From the NCBI GenBank assembly GCA_023055505.1, contig JALIRH010000049.1:2294001-2358000 (forward strand): a DNA stretch of 64,000 bases. Reading direction: 5' to 3'. Shown piece by piece: positions 11,831 to 25,369 of this stretch (the stretch's first letter is position 1; each line of letters starts with the position of its first letter). This stretch comes from Callipepla californica brunnescens. Lineage: Eukaryota > Chordata > Aves > Galliformes > Odontophoridae. The notes below the pieces were generated by a model, which ran no database searches, was not told where the DNA came from, and worked only from the letters and a program-made list of their open reading frames with translations. The translations under genes were made by a program, and so were the position numbers.

Positions 11831-13060
11831 GCAACAACCGGAAAGGAGAGGAAAGCAAAGAGAAAAGAGGAATGCTTCTCCCTAACAGCTGATCTACGGC
11901 TCCCTTCTTCTAGCTGAAAATCATTCCCCCTTGTCCTTGTGTATCTGTGTATGTGTTTACAAAACAAAGAGATGCGCCACACGGTTTCTCAGCCCCCACC
12001 AAGTGATGCCCAGCCTGTCCCTGAGCAGTGTCTGCCCCCTCCCTGCACAGCTCCCCACAGTTCTGTACTTCTCGCGTGCTGCCGTATGGGATGAAGTGGC
12101 CTGTTTGCGGCAGCTCTCCTGATTCTGCCCCTTCCCGTTCCTTGTTGCCTCCCGGCCCCCGCGCTGGCGGGACGGTAGGAGGAACTGAGCAGCTGAAATG
12201 TCCTTGGCCCTGTGCAGCACTGCTCAGCAACAACCAACGCTTGGATACACTGTCAACATTGCTTTTCTTACGCTGCCAACATTGCTTTTCTCCTCCAGCC
12301 AAAACACAGCATCGTACCAGACGCTCTCAAGGAAATCAGCTTTGTCCCAGCGGAACCCAGGACAGGTGCTGTAAATGGCCTTGCTGCTAGCGTGACCCTT
12401 GTGTGTAGCAGTCCCACCTCTGACTCAGACTCTCACAACGTCTCAGACAACCACGCACAGATATTCCCGAGGAAGGGTTACCGCTGTCATTGTTCTGCGA
12501 GATTTTTTCCTGCATTGCTGTCATTTCAATCCTGGAAATGTTTCAGACGTGTACAAATCAAAGCAGCTGATTTGTCAGTCTGTTCCTCCCCTGCAGATCC
12601 CGAAACGACCTCAGTTATCATCCAGAGCTTTTTGGTAATACCGAACACCTGTGCAATTCTCTGTGATTCTTTTTTCTCCCAATTTCTGCTAGAAAGACTT
12701 GGGCAGATGTAGCCAAGATGTCGCTTAGCCAAGGTGGGTTTCAAGCCATGGAGCTTCTATCTCCTCTTAGTTTCAGAGTCCTACTTAGACCAGGGAATAT
12801 TTTTAAGAAAACCAATCCAGAACCAAAATAAATCTTCCTCCAAAGCAAGATTCTATTCAAATGACATGCACGGTGTTGTTAGGCAGCTCAGCGCTGCACA
12901 ACCATTTGCTCCCTGCCCCCTCGAACTGGGATGGAAGAGAGCATCGGGGAAAAAAAGAACACCAAAGTAGAAATCTGTGAGATGAGGTAAAAAAATATAT
13001 ATATATATAAGAAAAGAAAAACCATCTGTGTTTCCAAGTCACAGCTGTGCTCCAGCACCC
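11831..13060. other. Upstream region of acrosin type I, no gene recognised
   Basis: Non-repetitive sequence with a short (ta)n tract at about 12,992-13,010. ORFs here lack splice context or recognisable domains. From 13,060 to 13,297 it matches the upstream region of the type II acrosins. Confidence 0.55.
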
Positions 13061-13297
13061 AGATGTGCTGCGAAGCCGCTCGTGCTCCTCCTGCCATCAG
13101 CAGGCAGCGCTGGCAGCCGACCGCTCGTCCCATCCTGCAGGGGTCCCACCCTGACCCGGACCCCCCCGTGCAGCCCCGGCGGTGGCACAGCCCTCGGAAC
13201 CGACGGCTCTGTGAGGTCGGCGTCAGCACCGGGCACGCTGTGGCTGAAGTCGATAGTGACGAAGCCAGGCGCGATGTGCTGCCTCTCTCCTTCAAGA

Positions 13298-14920
<1,623 letters not shown>

Positions 14921-15671
14921 AGAGTCGCACAGCAGGTTGCAGCGCACAACCCTTTTCTGTCGGGGTAATGCCTCATGGCAGCCCCAGTGCCAAAGCTCTC
15001 CTCTGTCCTGTCCGTCATCTTCTGTTCTTTCTGCACATAGAGATGGAAGTTTACTGAGTTATACAAATAAAGGTTCTCATTTTCACTGCAATCCGTGTCT
15101 CGGCTCAGTTCTATCTCCCATGCCAGGCAAAGAGTGCCATGCCTGGCACCTGCAAAATGGGGCTGCGTGCAGACTGCAGGCCACCACTGGGAGAGAATGG
15201 CCCACGAGGGCTGAAACGATGGCTGCTCATGGGTGGGGGGGACACGACTGGACAAGGGTACACAGGCTGTAGACGAGAGGCCTGGAGGACAGCTGCTGGG
15301 AACATCAAGCCTCTCTCAAGTGCCAGATACTGGTGCAATGTAGGTGGGTGCGAGGTGTGTGCAATGCATCAGTCAACTTAAAGCTGGGCCAACTCCAGTG
15401 ATGAGTGGGGACAAAAATGTCCAACAGCATTCCACGTTTCTGGATGTCCTGCTGCCCGGCTACCTCAGGAGCTGCAGAGGTTGTGGTGCTGCAGATAACA
15501 GGGCAGAATGCTCTGGAATCCAAGAGAGCACCTCCAACTCCTGCCACTGAATGCAAGGAAGGGGCTGGGTTTGTTTTCTGCGGAAAAAAAGGGAAGCTGT
15601 CTCACAGCTGTCAGCAGGCTGCAATCCAAAGCACTTCCAGGACTCAGAAGCAAGGGGCTTGAGGGGCTCTG
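14921..15671. other. 3' UTR and downstream region of acrosin type I
   Basis: The AATAAA at 15,066-15,071 ends the acrosin transcript. After it no gene is recognised up to the start of the minisatellite. Confidence 0.6.
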
Positions 15672-16262
15672 GCCATGGGTCCGTGGAGACCATAGAGACA
15701 CCATAGGGACCCATAGAGACCCAATGGGACACACAGAGACCCATAGGGACCCATAGAGAGACACTGGGACCCAAAGAGACCTATAGGGACCCATAGGGAA
15801 TCACAGAGACCCAGAGACCCCATAGGGACCCATAGGGACCATAGGGACACATAGGGACCCACAGAGAGACACTAGGACCCATGGAGACCAATAGAGACCC
15901 CATAGAGACCCATAGATTCATAGATACATGAGGTCAGGACATTCCAGTGCCTGAGCACTCCTTCAAAGACCCATAGAGAGACACTTGGACCCACAGGGAC
16001 CCATAGAGAGACACAGAGACCCATAGAGACCCAGAGACATCATAGACCCCCATAGGGAACCACGGAGACCCATAGATTCATAGATACATTAGGTCAGGCC
16101 ATCCCAGTGCCTGAGCACTCCTTCAGAGACCCATAGAGAGACACTGGGACCCATAGGGATCCACAGAGACCCATAGGGACCCATACAGACCCACAGAGAC
16201 CCATAGGGACCCATAGGGACACACAGAGACCCATAGGCACCCATAGAGACCCATAGACCCGT
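15672..16262. repeat. Minisatellite of 'gggacccatagagac' units with a higher-order insert
   Basis: About 590 bases of short, variable units (cataggga, ccatagagac). A longer segment starting 'attcatagatacatgaggtc' and running to 'cactccttc' is embedded at about 15,915 and 16,075, and again at about 17,238 in the spacer. The array is absent from the right arm, where flanking gggctctgg joins directly to cagccccgg. Confidence 0.9.
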
Positions 16263-16573
16263 AGCCCCGGACACCGCCTCTCCTATTGGCCGGCCCTTCC
16301 CATCGGGCCTCCTCATTGGTTGCGACCGCTGCCTGTTCTACGCAGTCCCTCCCCTGCCCCTTTTCCCGCTTGAGCTCCGGCGCTGTGAGTGATTGGCCTC
16401 GCGCTGCGCCCGCCCCCTCGGTCTTCGCAGAGCCGATTGGCTGGAGTCGCCGTCACCCAAAGCCCGGGAGGAGCGGCGATTGGACGAGCGGTGCGGGAAG
16501 CCGAGCGTGCGCAGTGCCGGTGGCCGTGCCCGGCCCGCCATGCCAAGTGAGGGCGAGTCCGGGCGAGGAGAGT
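16263..16573 (+). promoter_or_regulatory. Multi-CCAAT CpG-rich promoter, upstream of the MROH exons
   Basis: Five ATTGG boxes (16,285, 16,315, 16,392, 16,436, 16,479) within 200 bases, a classic NF-Y arrangement, followed by cccgccATGccaagtgagg at 16,541 with a donor right after the ATG. The palindrome arm ends here, 115 bases before the first MROH exon. Inverse twin at 31,690-31,990. Confidence 0.7.
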
Positions 16574-16687
16574 GAGCTGCGGTGACTCGGGGTGAGCGTC
16601 ACGTGAGCGCGGGATGGGGAAGCGCGGCTCCTCAGAGCCTTGCAGGACAGGGTCTGGCTGTGCTCCCCTCCCCCATCCTTCCCACAG

Positions 16688-17985
16688 ACCCTGAGGGCTC
16701 TGGACCAAATGCTGCACACGCTGCTGTTTGTCCGCCCCAGCAGCAGCATTGGTGAGGAGCTGCACGGCGTCTTGCAGGTGAGCTCTGCCCATGGGGGCTA
16801 CACACAGTACGGCTGTTCCTCCCCCCCTCCCCTCTCTCACCCCAAAACCTTCCGAGGTGAGCCAGGGGGCTGCGGGGCAGAGCAGCAGCTCCTCTTCCTT
16901 CAGAGACGCTGAGTCCCACAGAAACCCATGGGGATCCACAGAGGCCCATGGGGATCCACAGAGGCCCATGGGGATCCACAGAGGCCCATGGGGATCCACA
17001 GAGGCCCATGGGGATCCACAGAGACTCTGGGTCTCAAAGAGACCCATAGAGACTCATAGAGACACACTGGGACCTATAGGGATCCATAGAAACCCATAGG
17101 GACGCACTGGGACCCATAGGGATCCCCAGAGAGACACTGCCTCCCAAAGAAACCCATAGGGTTCCCCAGTGACCCATAGGGACCCACAGAGAGACACTGG
17201 AACCCATAGGGACCCATGGAGACCAATAGAGTCCCATAGATTCATAGATACATGAGGTCAGGGCATTCCAGTGCCTGAGCACTCCTTCAGAGACCCATAG
17301 AGAGACATTGGGACCCATAGGGACCCAAAAAGACCTTGACCCAAAAAGGCGCTTGACTCCTCTTGGGGCAGCCCAAAAACTCTGCTGTCTCCATGTCCCA
17401 TCCAGGTGCAGCGGATCGTGACAGCCATCCACTGGAGGAGGAAGGTGATGACGGAGAAGCGGCCAAAGAGGATCATCCAGGGTGCCTTGCCCTGGCTGGC
17501 TGCCTCTGATCCTCATGCAGTGACACTCAGCCTGCTGCGCTGCTCACCCACCTGCAATAAGTGAGCTGCCCCCCCCTCCCCTCTGAGGACGGCTCTGTGC
17601 CGCAGGGACACGTGGGAGCTGTGGAAGATGGTATTGTCCTCGGTGGATGTGGCGCCGCAGATGTTGCAGCAGCTGCTGCAGCTGCTGGAGATGGCGCCGC
17701 TGAGCCAGGAGACCGAGATCGGCAGCCTTCCTCTGGCCGTGAGTTTGGGGGTCCCCGGGGAGCCCCCTTCCCCTTTGCTCTCCCATTTCCCCCCCGCCAT
17801 CCCCGGGGGAGCAGTTTGGTGCTGAGCACTGCCCAGGTGCTTTCCTCAGGCGACCGTAGCACTGCATCAGATCGTTCAGTGTGCGCAGTACGACCCCCAG
17901 GTGCGCCTGTATTTCCCGGAGCTCTTGGTGGCCTTCATCTTCCAGATGGTGTTGTGCAGGGCGCTCCCAGCGATGGTTTCCCTTT
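16688..17985 (+). pseudogene. MROH-family (maestro HEAT-like repeat) gene fragment
   Basis: MROH proteins are large HEAT-repeat proteins, greatly multiplied in birds. Four exons with good splice sites and matching phase are seen: 16688-16777 (TLRALDQMLHTLLFV), 17406-17560 (GALPWLAASDPHAV), 17606-17738 (WELWKMVLSSVDVAP) and from 17850 (ALHQIVQCAQYDPQVRLYFP). The pattern of amphipathic HEAT helices and the DPQVRLYFPEL block are MROH-like. The last exon runs to about 17,985 and stops in frame, then the direct repeat begins at 18,018. Only a short middle portion of a normally very long protein is present. Which MROH member it is cannot be told. Confidence 0.7.
16915..17335. repeat. Minisatellite, 20-bp tandem array plus gggacccatagag units
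   Basis: Five head-to-tail copies of gaggcccatggggatccaca (first one gaaaccc) occupy 16,921-17,020, followed by the same short units as the 15,672 array and the third copy of its higher-order segment (about 17,238). It lies in an MROH intron. Confidence 0.9.
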
Positions 17986-18415
17986 AGAAAGTGGTTCGGT
18001 TGTTGTCTGTCCATCTCCCTCTGTAGAGGAGCTGCTTTCCCGTAAGGACTGCAATGTGCAGTACTGATCCAGGAACTTTGGAAGGGCATTGAAGGAGAGC
18101 TGTAGCTGCTGAGTTCTGTCGGTGCTCTTGTTCTCTACTCTTTTTGCATCTCGCTTACCAGAGAATTCTAACAGCAGTGCTGTTCCAGTCCTTCTGACAG
18201 TAGCCTGGTGTCCAGGCTTAGCAATAATAGGAAGCTTTCTTGCTGCCGGAGCTTGGCTAATGTACTGGTTAACCCCTGTGGGACACAGGGAGGAGGAACA
18301 CTGCCTCTCAGGCACTATTGGAGTGAGGCTGGCAGAGGGTAGGTTCCAAGCAGTTTTCAGATGAACTGGACTTTTTGTTAGCCAGTTTTCTACTAGCTGA
18401 GCCTCTGAACAGCTC

Positions 18416-18770
18416 CATCAGCAGAAGATAGGACTGTGGGTTCCATCTCGGCAACGGTGTTTTCCTCTTATCTGTGGAATGGTTATAAAAAGAGAGCTGT
18501 TGAATATGGTTTCTGCTTGATGTATATGTGTATATTTAACTTTAAAAACTGTGATAATAATTACACGAAAAATGCAAATTAATCCAAAAAGAAAAAACCA
18601 GTTTTCAGTAGCTTCTAGGTTTGAGGGGTTAAAAATGTGACCATTGCCTGAATGGAAGAGCCCAGAAGCCTGCAGCATGACATTTGACAACTGTCAAGCC
18701 CTTTAGATTGTCTGTTGAGCTGTGCTTGCCTTTTTTTTTTTTCTTTTTTTAATTTTCTTTTCCAGTGGAT
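18416..18770. other. 355-base insertion specific to this copy of the module
   Basis: Both other copies read gaacagctcca directly into gtggataagc (42,630; inverse at 5,030). Here about 355 AT-rich bases lie between, ending in a T-rich tract, and 'tcca' occurs at both edges like a short target duplication. The origin of the insert is not recognised. Confidence 0.7.
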
Positions 18771-18844
18771 AAGCTGAGCAGCTGTTTCCATCTGCAGATG
18801 TTCTCAGGGCTGGATTGCTGCTAGCATGGCACTGAGGTTGTAAA

Positions 18845-19010
18845 TGAACAGTTGAATTCTAGTAGCACAGGCAGCCTGTTCCAGTGCTCCATGGCCCTCA
18901 CTGTGAAGGAGTTCCCAAGCACACCTGTGCACCACTTCCTCTGCTTCAGTTTGTGGCCATTGGTGAATTGGCACAGGTGCATTGCCTTCACCTGTGCTCC
19001 CATGGCTGAC
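18845..19010 (-). mobile_element. CR1 LINE fragment
   Basis: Minus-sense counterpart of the piece at 4,790-4,975. Confidence 0.8.
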
Positions 19011-20064
19011 TCCGTGCTCGCCTCAGGTGATCCATCAGTGGTTCAGGCTGTGATTCAGCAGTTCCCATCCGTGGGCTGAGACCAGTGCTTGACAATGGCA
19101 TGTCTTGTTATCAAGTATTCCTCTGGATTAGTGTGTATTGATCCTGGTTGATAATGATGAAGAACTTCATCTGTGGTCAGAAAAGCCTGGAGAGCAGCTG
19201 TTGTGTGATATAGCTCAAGTCGTGTCACTTCCAGACCTGTTGTTTCCACATTTCTTGAAAATGCAGTTAAAACCTGAAGGGATGTTTTGCTCAGGCCCAG
19301 AGTGCAAAAAATGACTGCTTTTGCTAAAGTGCTAGGAATGATTTCTAGTTTAGACTAGTGACTAGGGGAAAAATGACATTTCTGCAAAGAAGGCATTCCT
19401 TTTAGTTAGCTGATAACTTGAAACAGCAGTAGTCTGTGTTTTGTCTGTACTGTTGACTGTCTTCTTGAAGAAATGGTACATCCACTGGATTTTGACTTCT
19501 TCAAGTTAAATAGCAAGGTACATGCTTACTCATTAAAACCTCTGTCCAGCCCTTTTGCTTGCCTGCACTGCATCCAGTGAAGAGGAATTCTCTTGGGTCA
19601 CATAGAAAATATGGAGTTAACGTATGCAAGTGACAAGGCTACTTCTGTTTTCTTAGTTTGTGAGCTTTCTGAAGGCACTGCAAGTTAGAAAGTTGGTCAT
19701 CTCCACATGAGCATTAGGGATATCACTTCTGCAGTGAAGGTATTAATGTATAGAACTATTAATCGTGAGCTTTTCTTACGTTGTTAAATAATTTAATAAG
19801 AACACTTGTCTGCCTAATAACAAGAACGTGCATTTGCAGGCACACACACACACGTAGATAGGCTGCAATATCCTCAGCAGTAACAGCATTTTACTTGCCA
19901 GTTGGCACCAGCACATACGTTATGTAACGTGGGCTTTGAGTCAACTCAGATAGCGTTGGACTGAACCCTTAAACCCTCATTTTAATGATGTGGCAAGAAT
20001 TTTGGTTCAGAAACACTCTTTGTTACACCTGGCTTAGTTAAGATATTTCTCCATTTTTCTGCAG

Positions 20065-20502
20065 GTACAAAGAAGTATGTTGCTGGCCTAATTATCAAGA
20101 CATCGTCTGATCCAACATGTGTGGAAGTGAGTGAATTCTTTCAGGGGAGAAAAAGGGAGGTAAATACGACGCATGATCTGACTTGTCTTTTCCATTCTCC
20201 AGAAAGAGAAGGTGTATCTTGGGAAACTGAACGTGATTCTTGTTCAGGTAAGCTGGAGTTTATAGATCTTGACATTTGGTTTTGCTGAAGTACCTAACAC
20301 ACGGGTGTTTCACATTTCAGATTCTGACACAGGAATGGCCAAAGCACTGGCCAGTTTTTATAAGCGATACTGTAGGAGCAAGCAGGACTAGTGAAAGCCT
20401 TTGTCAGAACAACACGGTGATCCTTAAACTAGTAAGTGAAGAAGTGTTTGATTTTTCCAGTGGCCACATAACTCAAGTGCAAGCGAAGCATTTGAAAGAC
20501 AG
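20065..20502 (+). pseudogene. XPO1: XPO1 fragment, three exons (direct repeat copy 1)
   Basis: Exons 20065-20126, 20203-20247 and 20321-20502 are homologous to the first three exons of the left-edge copy, in frame and with the same GC donor after gacag. Compared with the left-edge copy it has Leu to Val in the KLVSEEVF stretch, which moves it away from the XPO1 consensus. No earlier or later XPO1 exons follow: the sequence passes into CR1 and then the pyrimidine satellite. A dead fragment carried along in the duplication. Confidence 0.85.
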
Positions 20503-20703
20503 GCAAGTATCTCTATTTAATATGTCCCTAACACCCAGTGCTTACTTTGTGCTTGCTGTCAGATAGAGTTTCTCTTGCTAGGAGGTTTTCAGTAAAAGGA
20601 TACATCTGATTTCATAGCTGAGGCTCAACTGGTTTATTGTGGTTTGTTGTTGTTGTTTTCCCTTGAAAGCAGTACAGTTGGGTGGGAGCAACCTTAGTTT
20701 ATA

Positions 20704-20985
20704 GCTTTGTAGGGAGTGGGAGGCAAAGGGACAAGGGTGGACTCTTCTCAGTAGAGTGTGGCGACAGGACAAGAGGACATGGCCACAAACTGAAGCATAG
20801 GAAGTTGTGCACAGGTGTGCTTGGGAACTTCCTCACAGTGAGGGTGATGGAGCACTGGCACAGGCTGCCTGCACGCCTGCCTGTGCAACCTGGGCTAGGG
20901 AGCTGCTTTGGCAATGTGGTTGGACTAGGTGATCTCTAGAGGTCCCTTCCAACCCCTACCACTCTGTGATTCAGTGATATATTTC
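20704..20985 (+). mobile_element. CR1 LINE 3' end, plus sense
   Basis: Reads gtgggaggcaaagggacaag through the 'ggttggactaggtgatctct' block to the ctgtgattcagtgat terminal repeats. Confidence 0.85.
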
Positions 20986-21016
20986 TGCATTACTGCAGCT
21001 GCCTCATCTGACGGAT

Positions 21017-21556
21017 GGTCATAGAATCATAGAACGGTCTGGGTTGGAAGGGAGCCTTAAGATCATTTAGTTCCAATCCCCCTGCTGTAGGCAGGGGTAG
21101 CTCCCACTCGACCAGGTTGTCGAAAGCCCCGTGCAGCCTGGCCTTGATCGCCTCCAGGGAAGGGGCATCCACAACCTCACTGGGCAACCTGTTCCAGTGT
21201 CTCACCGCCCTCACAGTAAAGAATTTCTTCCTAGTGTCTAGTCTAAATGTACCCTCTTCCAGTTGAAAGGCATTAGCCTCTGATCCTGTTGCTACATGCC
21301 CTTACAAAAAGCCCTGCCCCAGCTTTCCTGTAGGCCCGCTTCAGGTACGCCATGAGGTCCCCCTGGAGCTTTCTGTTCTCCTGTCTGAAGAGCCCCAGCT
21401 CTCAGCCTGTCCTCGTTGCGAGGTGCTCCGGCCCTCTGGTCATCTTAGTGGCCATCCTCAGTGGACCCACTCCATCAGCTCCATGTCCTTCTTGGCTTGG
21501 AGGCTCCAGATCTGGATGCAGTATTGCAAGGTGGGGTCTCATGAGAGAAGAGTAGA
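21017..21556 (-). mobile_element. CR1 LINE 3' part, minus sense
   Basis: Begins with the CR1 terminal repeat in inverse orientation (catagaatcatagaacggtc) and runs into the ORF2 end. It lies tail-to-tail with the preceding CR1. Confidence 0.88.
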
Positions 21557-22790
21557 GGGGCACAATCACCCCACAAGTCCTTTTTCCCCCTTTCCCCCTG
21601 TCAGTTCCCTGTGTTCTCCCCCACTACCCTCTCTCTCTGTTCCCAGAGTGTCCCTCTTTGTCCCCCATTGAAGCACCCCACAACCCCTTAGCTTCCCCCC
21701 TTTACCTGTCCCTCTGTTCCCACACTCTCCTTCCCCCACACAGAAGGCCAAGTTAGCCCTTCAGCCTCCTCCTTCCCCTCCCCGTCCTTCTTTGTAATCT
21801 CCAGGGACAGTTTCCCCTCTGGTCCTCCTCCCATTTGAGCACTGCAGTCCCTCCCACCTCCAGTTCCCCTTTCTGATCCCTAGAATCCTCTTCCACCCCC
21901 TACTTAAGTGCCGTCCTCATTCCCCATCCTCACCCCCGGCGTTTCCTGTCCCCTTTTCCCAGTCCCCCATTCTGATCTACAGAGTCCCCTGTCCATCCCC
22001 TCTCCCTTTCCTCCCCACACCAGTCCTGCCATTCTGACCCCATGATCCCCTTTCCTCCCCTGCCGTGAGCCCTACTCCTTCCCCCCCTTCACCTCTCAAA
22101 CCAGTCTAGCTGTTCTGTCCTCCAGGCACCCTTCCCCCCATCTCCCTCACACTCCTCGTATTCCCCCGTTGTGATTCTCTCCCTCCTCCTCACTATGTCC
22201 CTTCTGTCTAACCCCCTTTTTTCCCTGTCCAGCACCCGTGCCTCCTTTCTGAGATCCTCCAGAATCCCCTGTAATTCCCCCTTTCCGCCCGCCTCCTGGT
22301 TCCCATTCTACTCCCCCAGACGCCTTTTCCACTCCATAGATGCCCCCCACTACCTCCAGTTTCCCTGTCACCCCCCTCTACCAACAGACCCCTGTTTCTC
22401 CTTATAGAGAACCCACTCCCCCCTTTCTCCCTCCCTCACAACCTTCCAGTTTACTCCCAGATCCCCTTTCCTCCCCACACAATCATTTCTCATCTCCCCC
22501 CCCCCTCACAACCCAAGTTACCCCCACTACCCTCTCTCTTATCTCCAGACCCCCTTTCCACCCCATAGAGGCCCCCCACAATGCCTACATTTCCTCCCTT
22601 TCACCCCTCTCTCTTCTCCCAAACTCTTCTTCCCCCCCACAGAAGCCCCACTCAGCCCTTCCCTCCTCTGCTCCAGAGTCCCACATCCCTCTTTTCCACC
22701 TCCAGATTCACTTTCCACTTACAGAAGTCCCTCTTAGCTTTTTCTCCACCTCACAACTCTCACTATTCACCCCTGCAGCCATGCAGAATG
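21557..22790. repeat. Pyrimidine-rich satellite of diverged units of about 130 bp
   Basis: Over 1.2 kb the plus strand is mostly C and T. Degenerate units recur, each with ...ctctgttcccac..., ccccacagaag and ccattgaagcacccc or ccatagaggcccccc blocks. Related to the purine-strand tract at 7,306-7,660. ORFs across it are low-complexity Pro/Ser/Phe and not genes. Confidence 0.8.
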
Positions 22791-23324
22791 ATCTGCACAT
22801 GCCCTAGAGGGGTTTTGGGGTATCCAGGAGATCTTCATGTGTGCCCAGAGCTTCCCCCTCTCCTTTTTTTTTTTTTTTTTTTTCTTTGCCCCTTGCACCT
22901 TTTTCTTTATTTAGGGTTGCAGAAATACCTCTTTTACTGCCCGTGCTCTTCTCTGTTGATTTACTATTGCAACACAACTCTCATACTCGCGCTTTGTCTC
23001 CTTTTTGGGAAACTGAATCCACAAAGTGAACTAAATCAGATGAGAGTCTGTTATTCACAAGCGCTGTGAGCTTTGTCAGGGAAGTTACTTTCTCTTCTCC
23101 TCCTCTCAAGTACTCTCTCCCTCACTTCCTCTTCACATTACCTTGAACTCTGGTGCTTTTTTCTCCCTCTATATTATTTTACTTAATGAGAGAGAGAGAC
23201 CTCCTGACATTTAGCACAAGTTCTTGAAACTTCTCCAGAAAGCAAAGGCACCAGGGAAGAAGAAGCCGCATTAAGAATTGGATTTGAATGTCTGCAGACA
23301 GCTTCTGTTTCTTTTCTCCAGCAG
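22791..23324. other. No gene recognised; poly-T tract
   Basis: Contains a run of about 20 T at 22,864 and a short (ga)n at 23,190. Shared with copy 2. Confidence 0.6.
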
Positions 23325-25369
23325 GGTGCCAGCCTGAAATCCTTCTGTGACCAAAATGAACGCGTTGGACGAAGCGCCAGTTACTGGAAGAAAATTCCGA
23401 TTGGTTTGGAAGCCCTCCAGAGGAACAAAAGTGTCCCTGAACCGACTGCTCCTCTCTTCAGACATTTCCGTCATGAGGACATTCAGCTGCAGAGGGATTG
23501 ATCCAAGGTCAGAGTGAGGGGGGTTCCATGTCAGCTTGTGGTTGTGGTTTAACCTGGAAGATGGCTGAGCACGATGGCACTTGGTAGGGAGTATCCCTGT
23601 GTTTGTTTTTGTTTTTCTTGCAGCAGTTGTCTGGGTGCTATAAAGTAACGGCAGCCTTTCCAAAGGGAGGCTTTCCTTAAAGTAGTCAGGAAGTATTTAC
23701 TGATGGTTCTAGTTTGATACTGCTGGGTCTGTTTAATGGGGGTCACGTTTTCTTTCCTGTTGCGTATGGGTGGCGAGATCAAGTTACTGGTAACCTTTTT
23801 TTCTGCTGTGCGTGCATGGGGAAAACTAGCGTTCCGTGGAGCTGAATCCAGTGCAGAAAGATCTTGTACTGAAGACAGCAGAGTTACTGTTCCATATGGA
23901 CATCACCGATGGAGGAGAAAGTTCTGGGTTGAGAAGGCTGCCAGGCTCTTCCCTGGGAATCCCGCTGCTTACAGGCTGAAGGTAAATTCCAACTTCTGAC
24001 CTCTGTTCTGTGCCTAAAAGAAAGTGTACTTGGAGCGATGGATAAACCACGTTAATAATAATATCCAAGTGGTCAAGAGGAGATGCAGTCTTGCCTGGCT
24101 ACTGTGTAACTACACGGCTTTCTGATGTTTGTTATTTGAGTGAAAAACTGCAGGGCGTAGGAGATGCTGTTATTCCTAAACACCGAGTCAATGCTTCCAG
24201 TCATACAGTCTCACTTCTGTACAGGCGTTAGTTTTAGGTAACACAGGGGCAACGGAATGCACGTCCTGAGAGGCCTGTGTTTGGGGTTTTTGTGTGGTGT
24301 TTGGCATTTTCTTGGTTGGTTATTTTTTATTCTTCTTTTAGACAATCTGTTCTGTATCAAGGCTTACCATGTTCGATCCAAATGGTTTGACAGTCTTAAC
24401 TTAGCATCTCCACGATGCAAACAATGAGATGTTGTGTTTTTTTTCTCCCTTCTGAGATAGTCGTCGAACTCTGTAACACACGGCAGCCTTTCAGAGTAGT
24501 TTCATCATGTAGCCTGTGTAGTGGACATGAGAAAGCTGACAGGTAATGTAGTTGCTGAGAAGGCTGACGTGGAAAATGAAATCTTAACGTGTCATCTTCA
24601 TATTCAACAGGAGCAGCTACCGGAGCATAAAGGTGGAGATGGGAGGGATCAGCTCTTGGATGTGATTCAAACAGAGCTCCGTGCGAGACCCAACGATACC
24701 GACCTTAACATCAGACTGGTTGCTCTCTGCCGTTCAAGTAATAAATTAAGAGATGCTGTGCTCCATTGTCAGGAGGCAGAGAAGACAAGAGCTGTAGAGC
24801 CAAGCTTGGAATGGTGTTCCTGTGTCATACAGACATTGGAGGTATTCAGTCCGATTTTGATCCTGTAGTAATCTTCCGTGTCCTTGAAACAAGTGTTAGT
24901 CTCGTAGCAGTGTCACACTGACAGCTGTTTCTCGAGTGGTTGAACTCCTTCAAGTGTGACGTGTGCTGAAACCAATGATTTAATTGGGGTTTTCTTCTTC
25001 AGCCTTACGGAGTTGTTTAGTCTGTAGCTTGAGTACTAAGTTAGGTCCAGCAGCTCCTTCAGGGAGGGAATTGTTCAGGCGAACAGTTCCTGGAACTTTG
25101 CTGCTGAGGTGTATGTTAATGTTTAGCTGGGAAACTGGGTGATGTGGCAGTGTGTTCAGGAGAAGCTCCTGTCTTTGCGGGAGGGTGGTGGTTCCTTATC
25201 ATCTGACAAACCTTCTTCTTCAGGAATACCTTGAATCAGTGCGAGACGTGGAGTCTGATCAAAAGAATTGGAGAGCTGTCAAGAAAGATCACCTGCTGTC
25301 CTGTTGTAGCTGTGTTAAACTGATGCTCGCTTCTGGAGATGTTGGAGAATGCAGAGAGGCACTTGAAAG
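23325..25369 (+). pseudogene. RANBP2: RANBP2 (Nup358)-like exons, scrambled, with a frameshift
   Basis: RANBP2 is the giant SUMO-E3 nucleoporin of the cytoplasmic nuclear-pore filaments. Four exons resemble it. 23325-23486 (GRSASYWKKIP, then SVPEPTAPLFRHF) corresponds to a later part of the N-terminal region, yet it lies upstream of 23830-23981 (VELNPVQKDLVLKTAELL), 24611-24841 (LNIRLVALCRSSNKLRDAVL) and 25224-25369 (EYLESVRDVESDQKNW), which correspond to the earlier TPR part. The exon at 23,830 is 152 bases where in-frame coding needs 153: one base is missing at the ITDG/RKFWVEKAA junction, shifting the frame. Order and frameshift make it a pseudogene. Introns are kept, so it is not retroposed. 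Confidence 0.8.

Larger units (their letters stand above)
18019..20064. other. XPO1-module sequence without recognised exons
   Basis: Shared with 42,237-43,938 and, inverted, with 3,740-5,436. Carries the CR1 piece at 18,845 and the copy-specific insertion at 18,416. No gene recognised. Confidence 0.55.

Noticed and set aside
15460..17245. ORFs rich in GSLWVPMG
   Set aside because: Translation of the gggacccatagagac minisatellite.
22340..23069. ORFs of about 155-162 codons in the pyrimidine satellite
   Set aside because: Low-complexity satellite translation with frame differences between the two copies.
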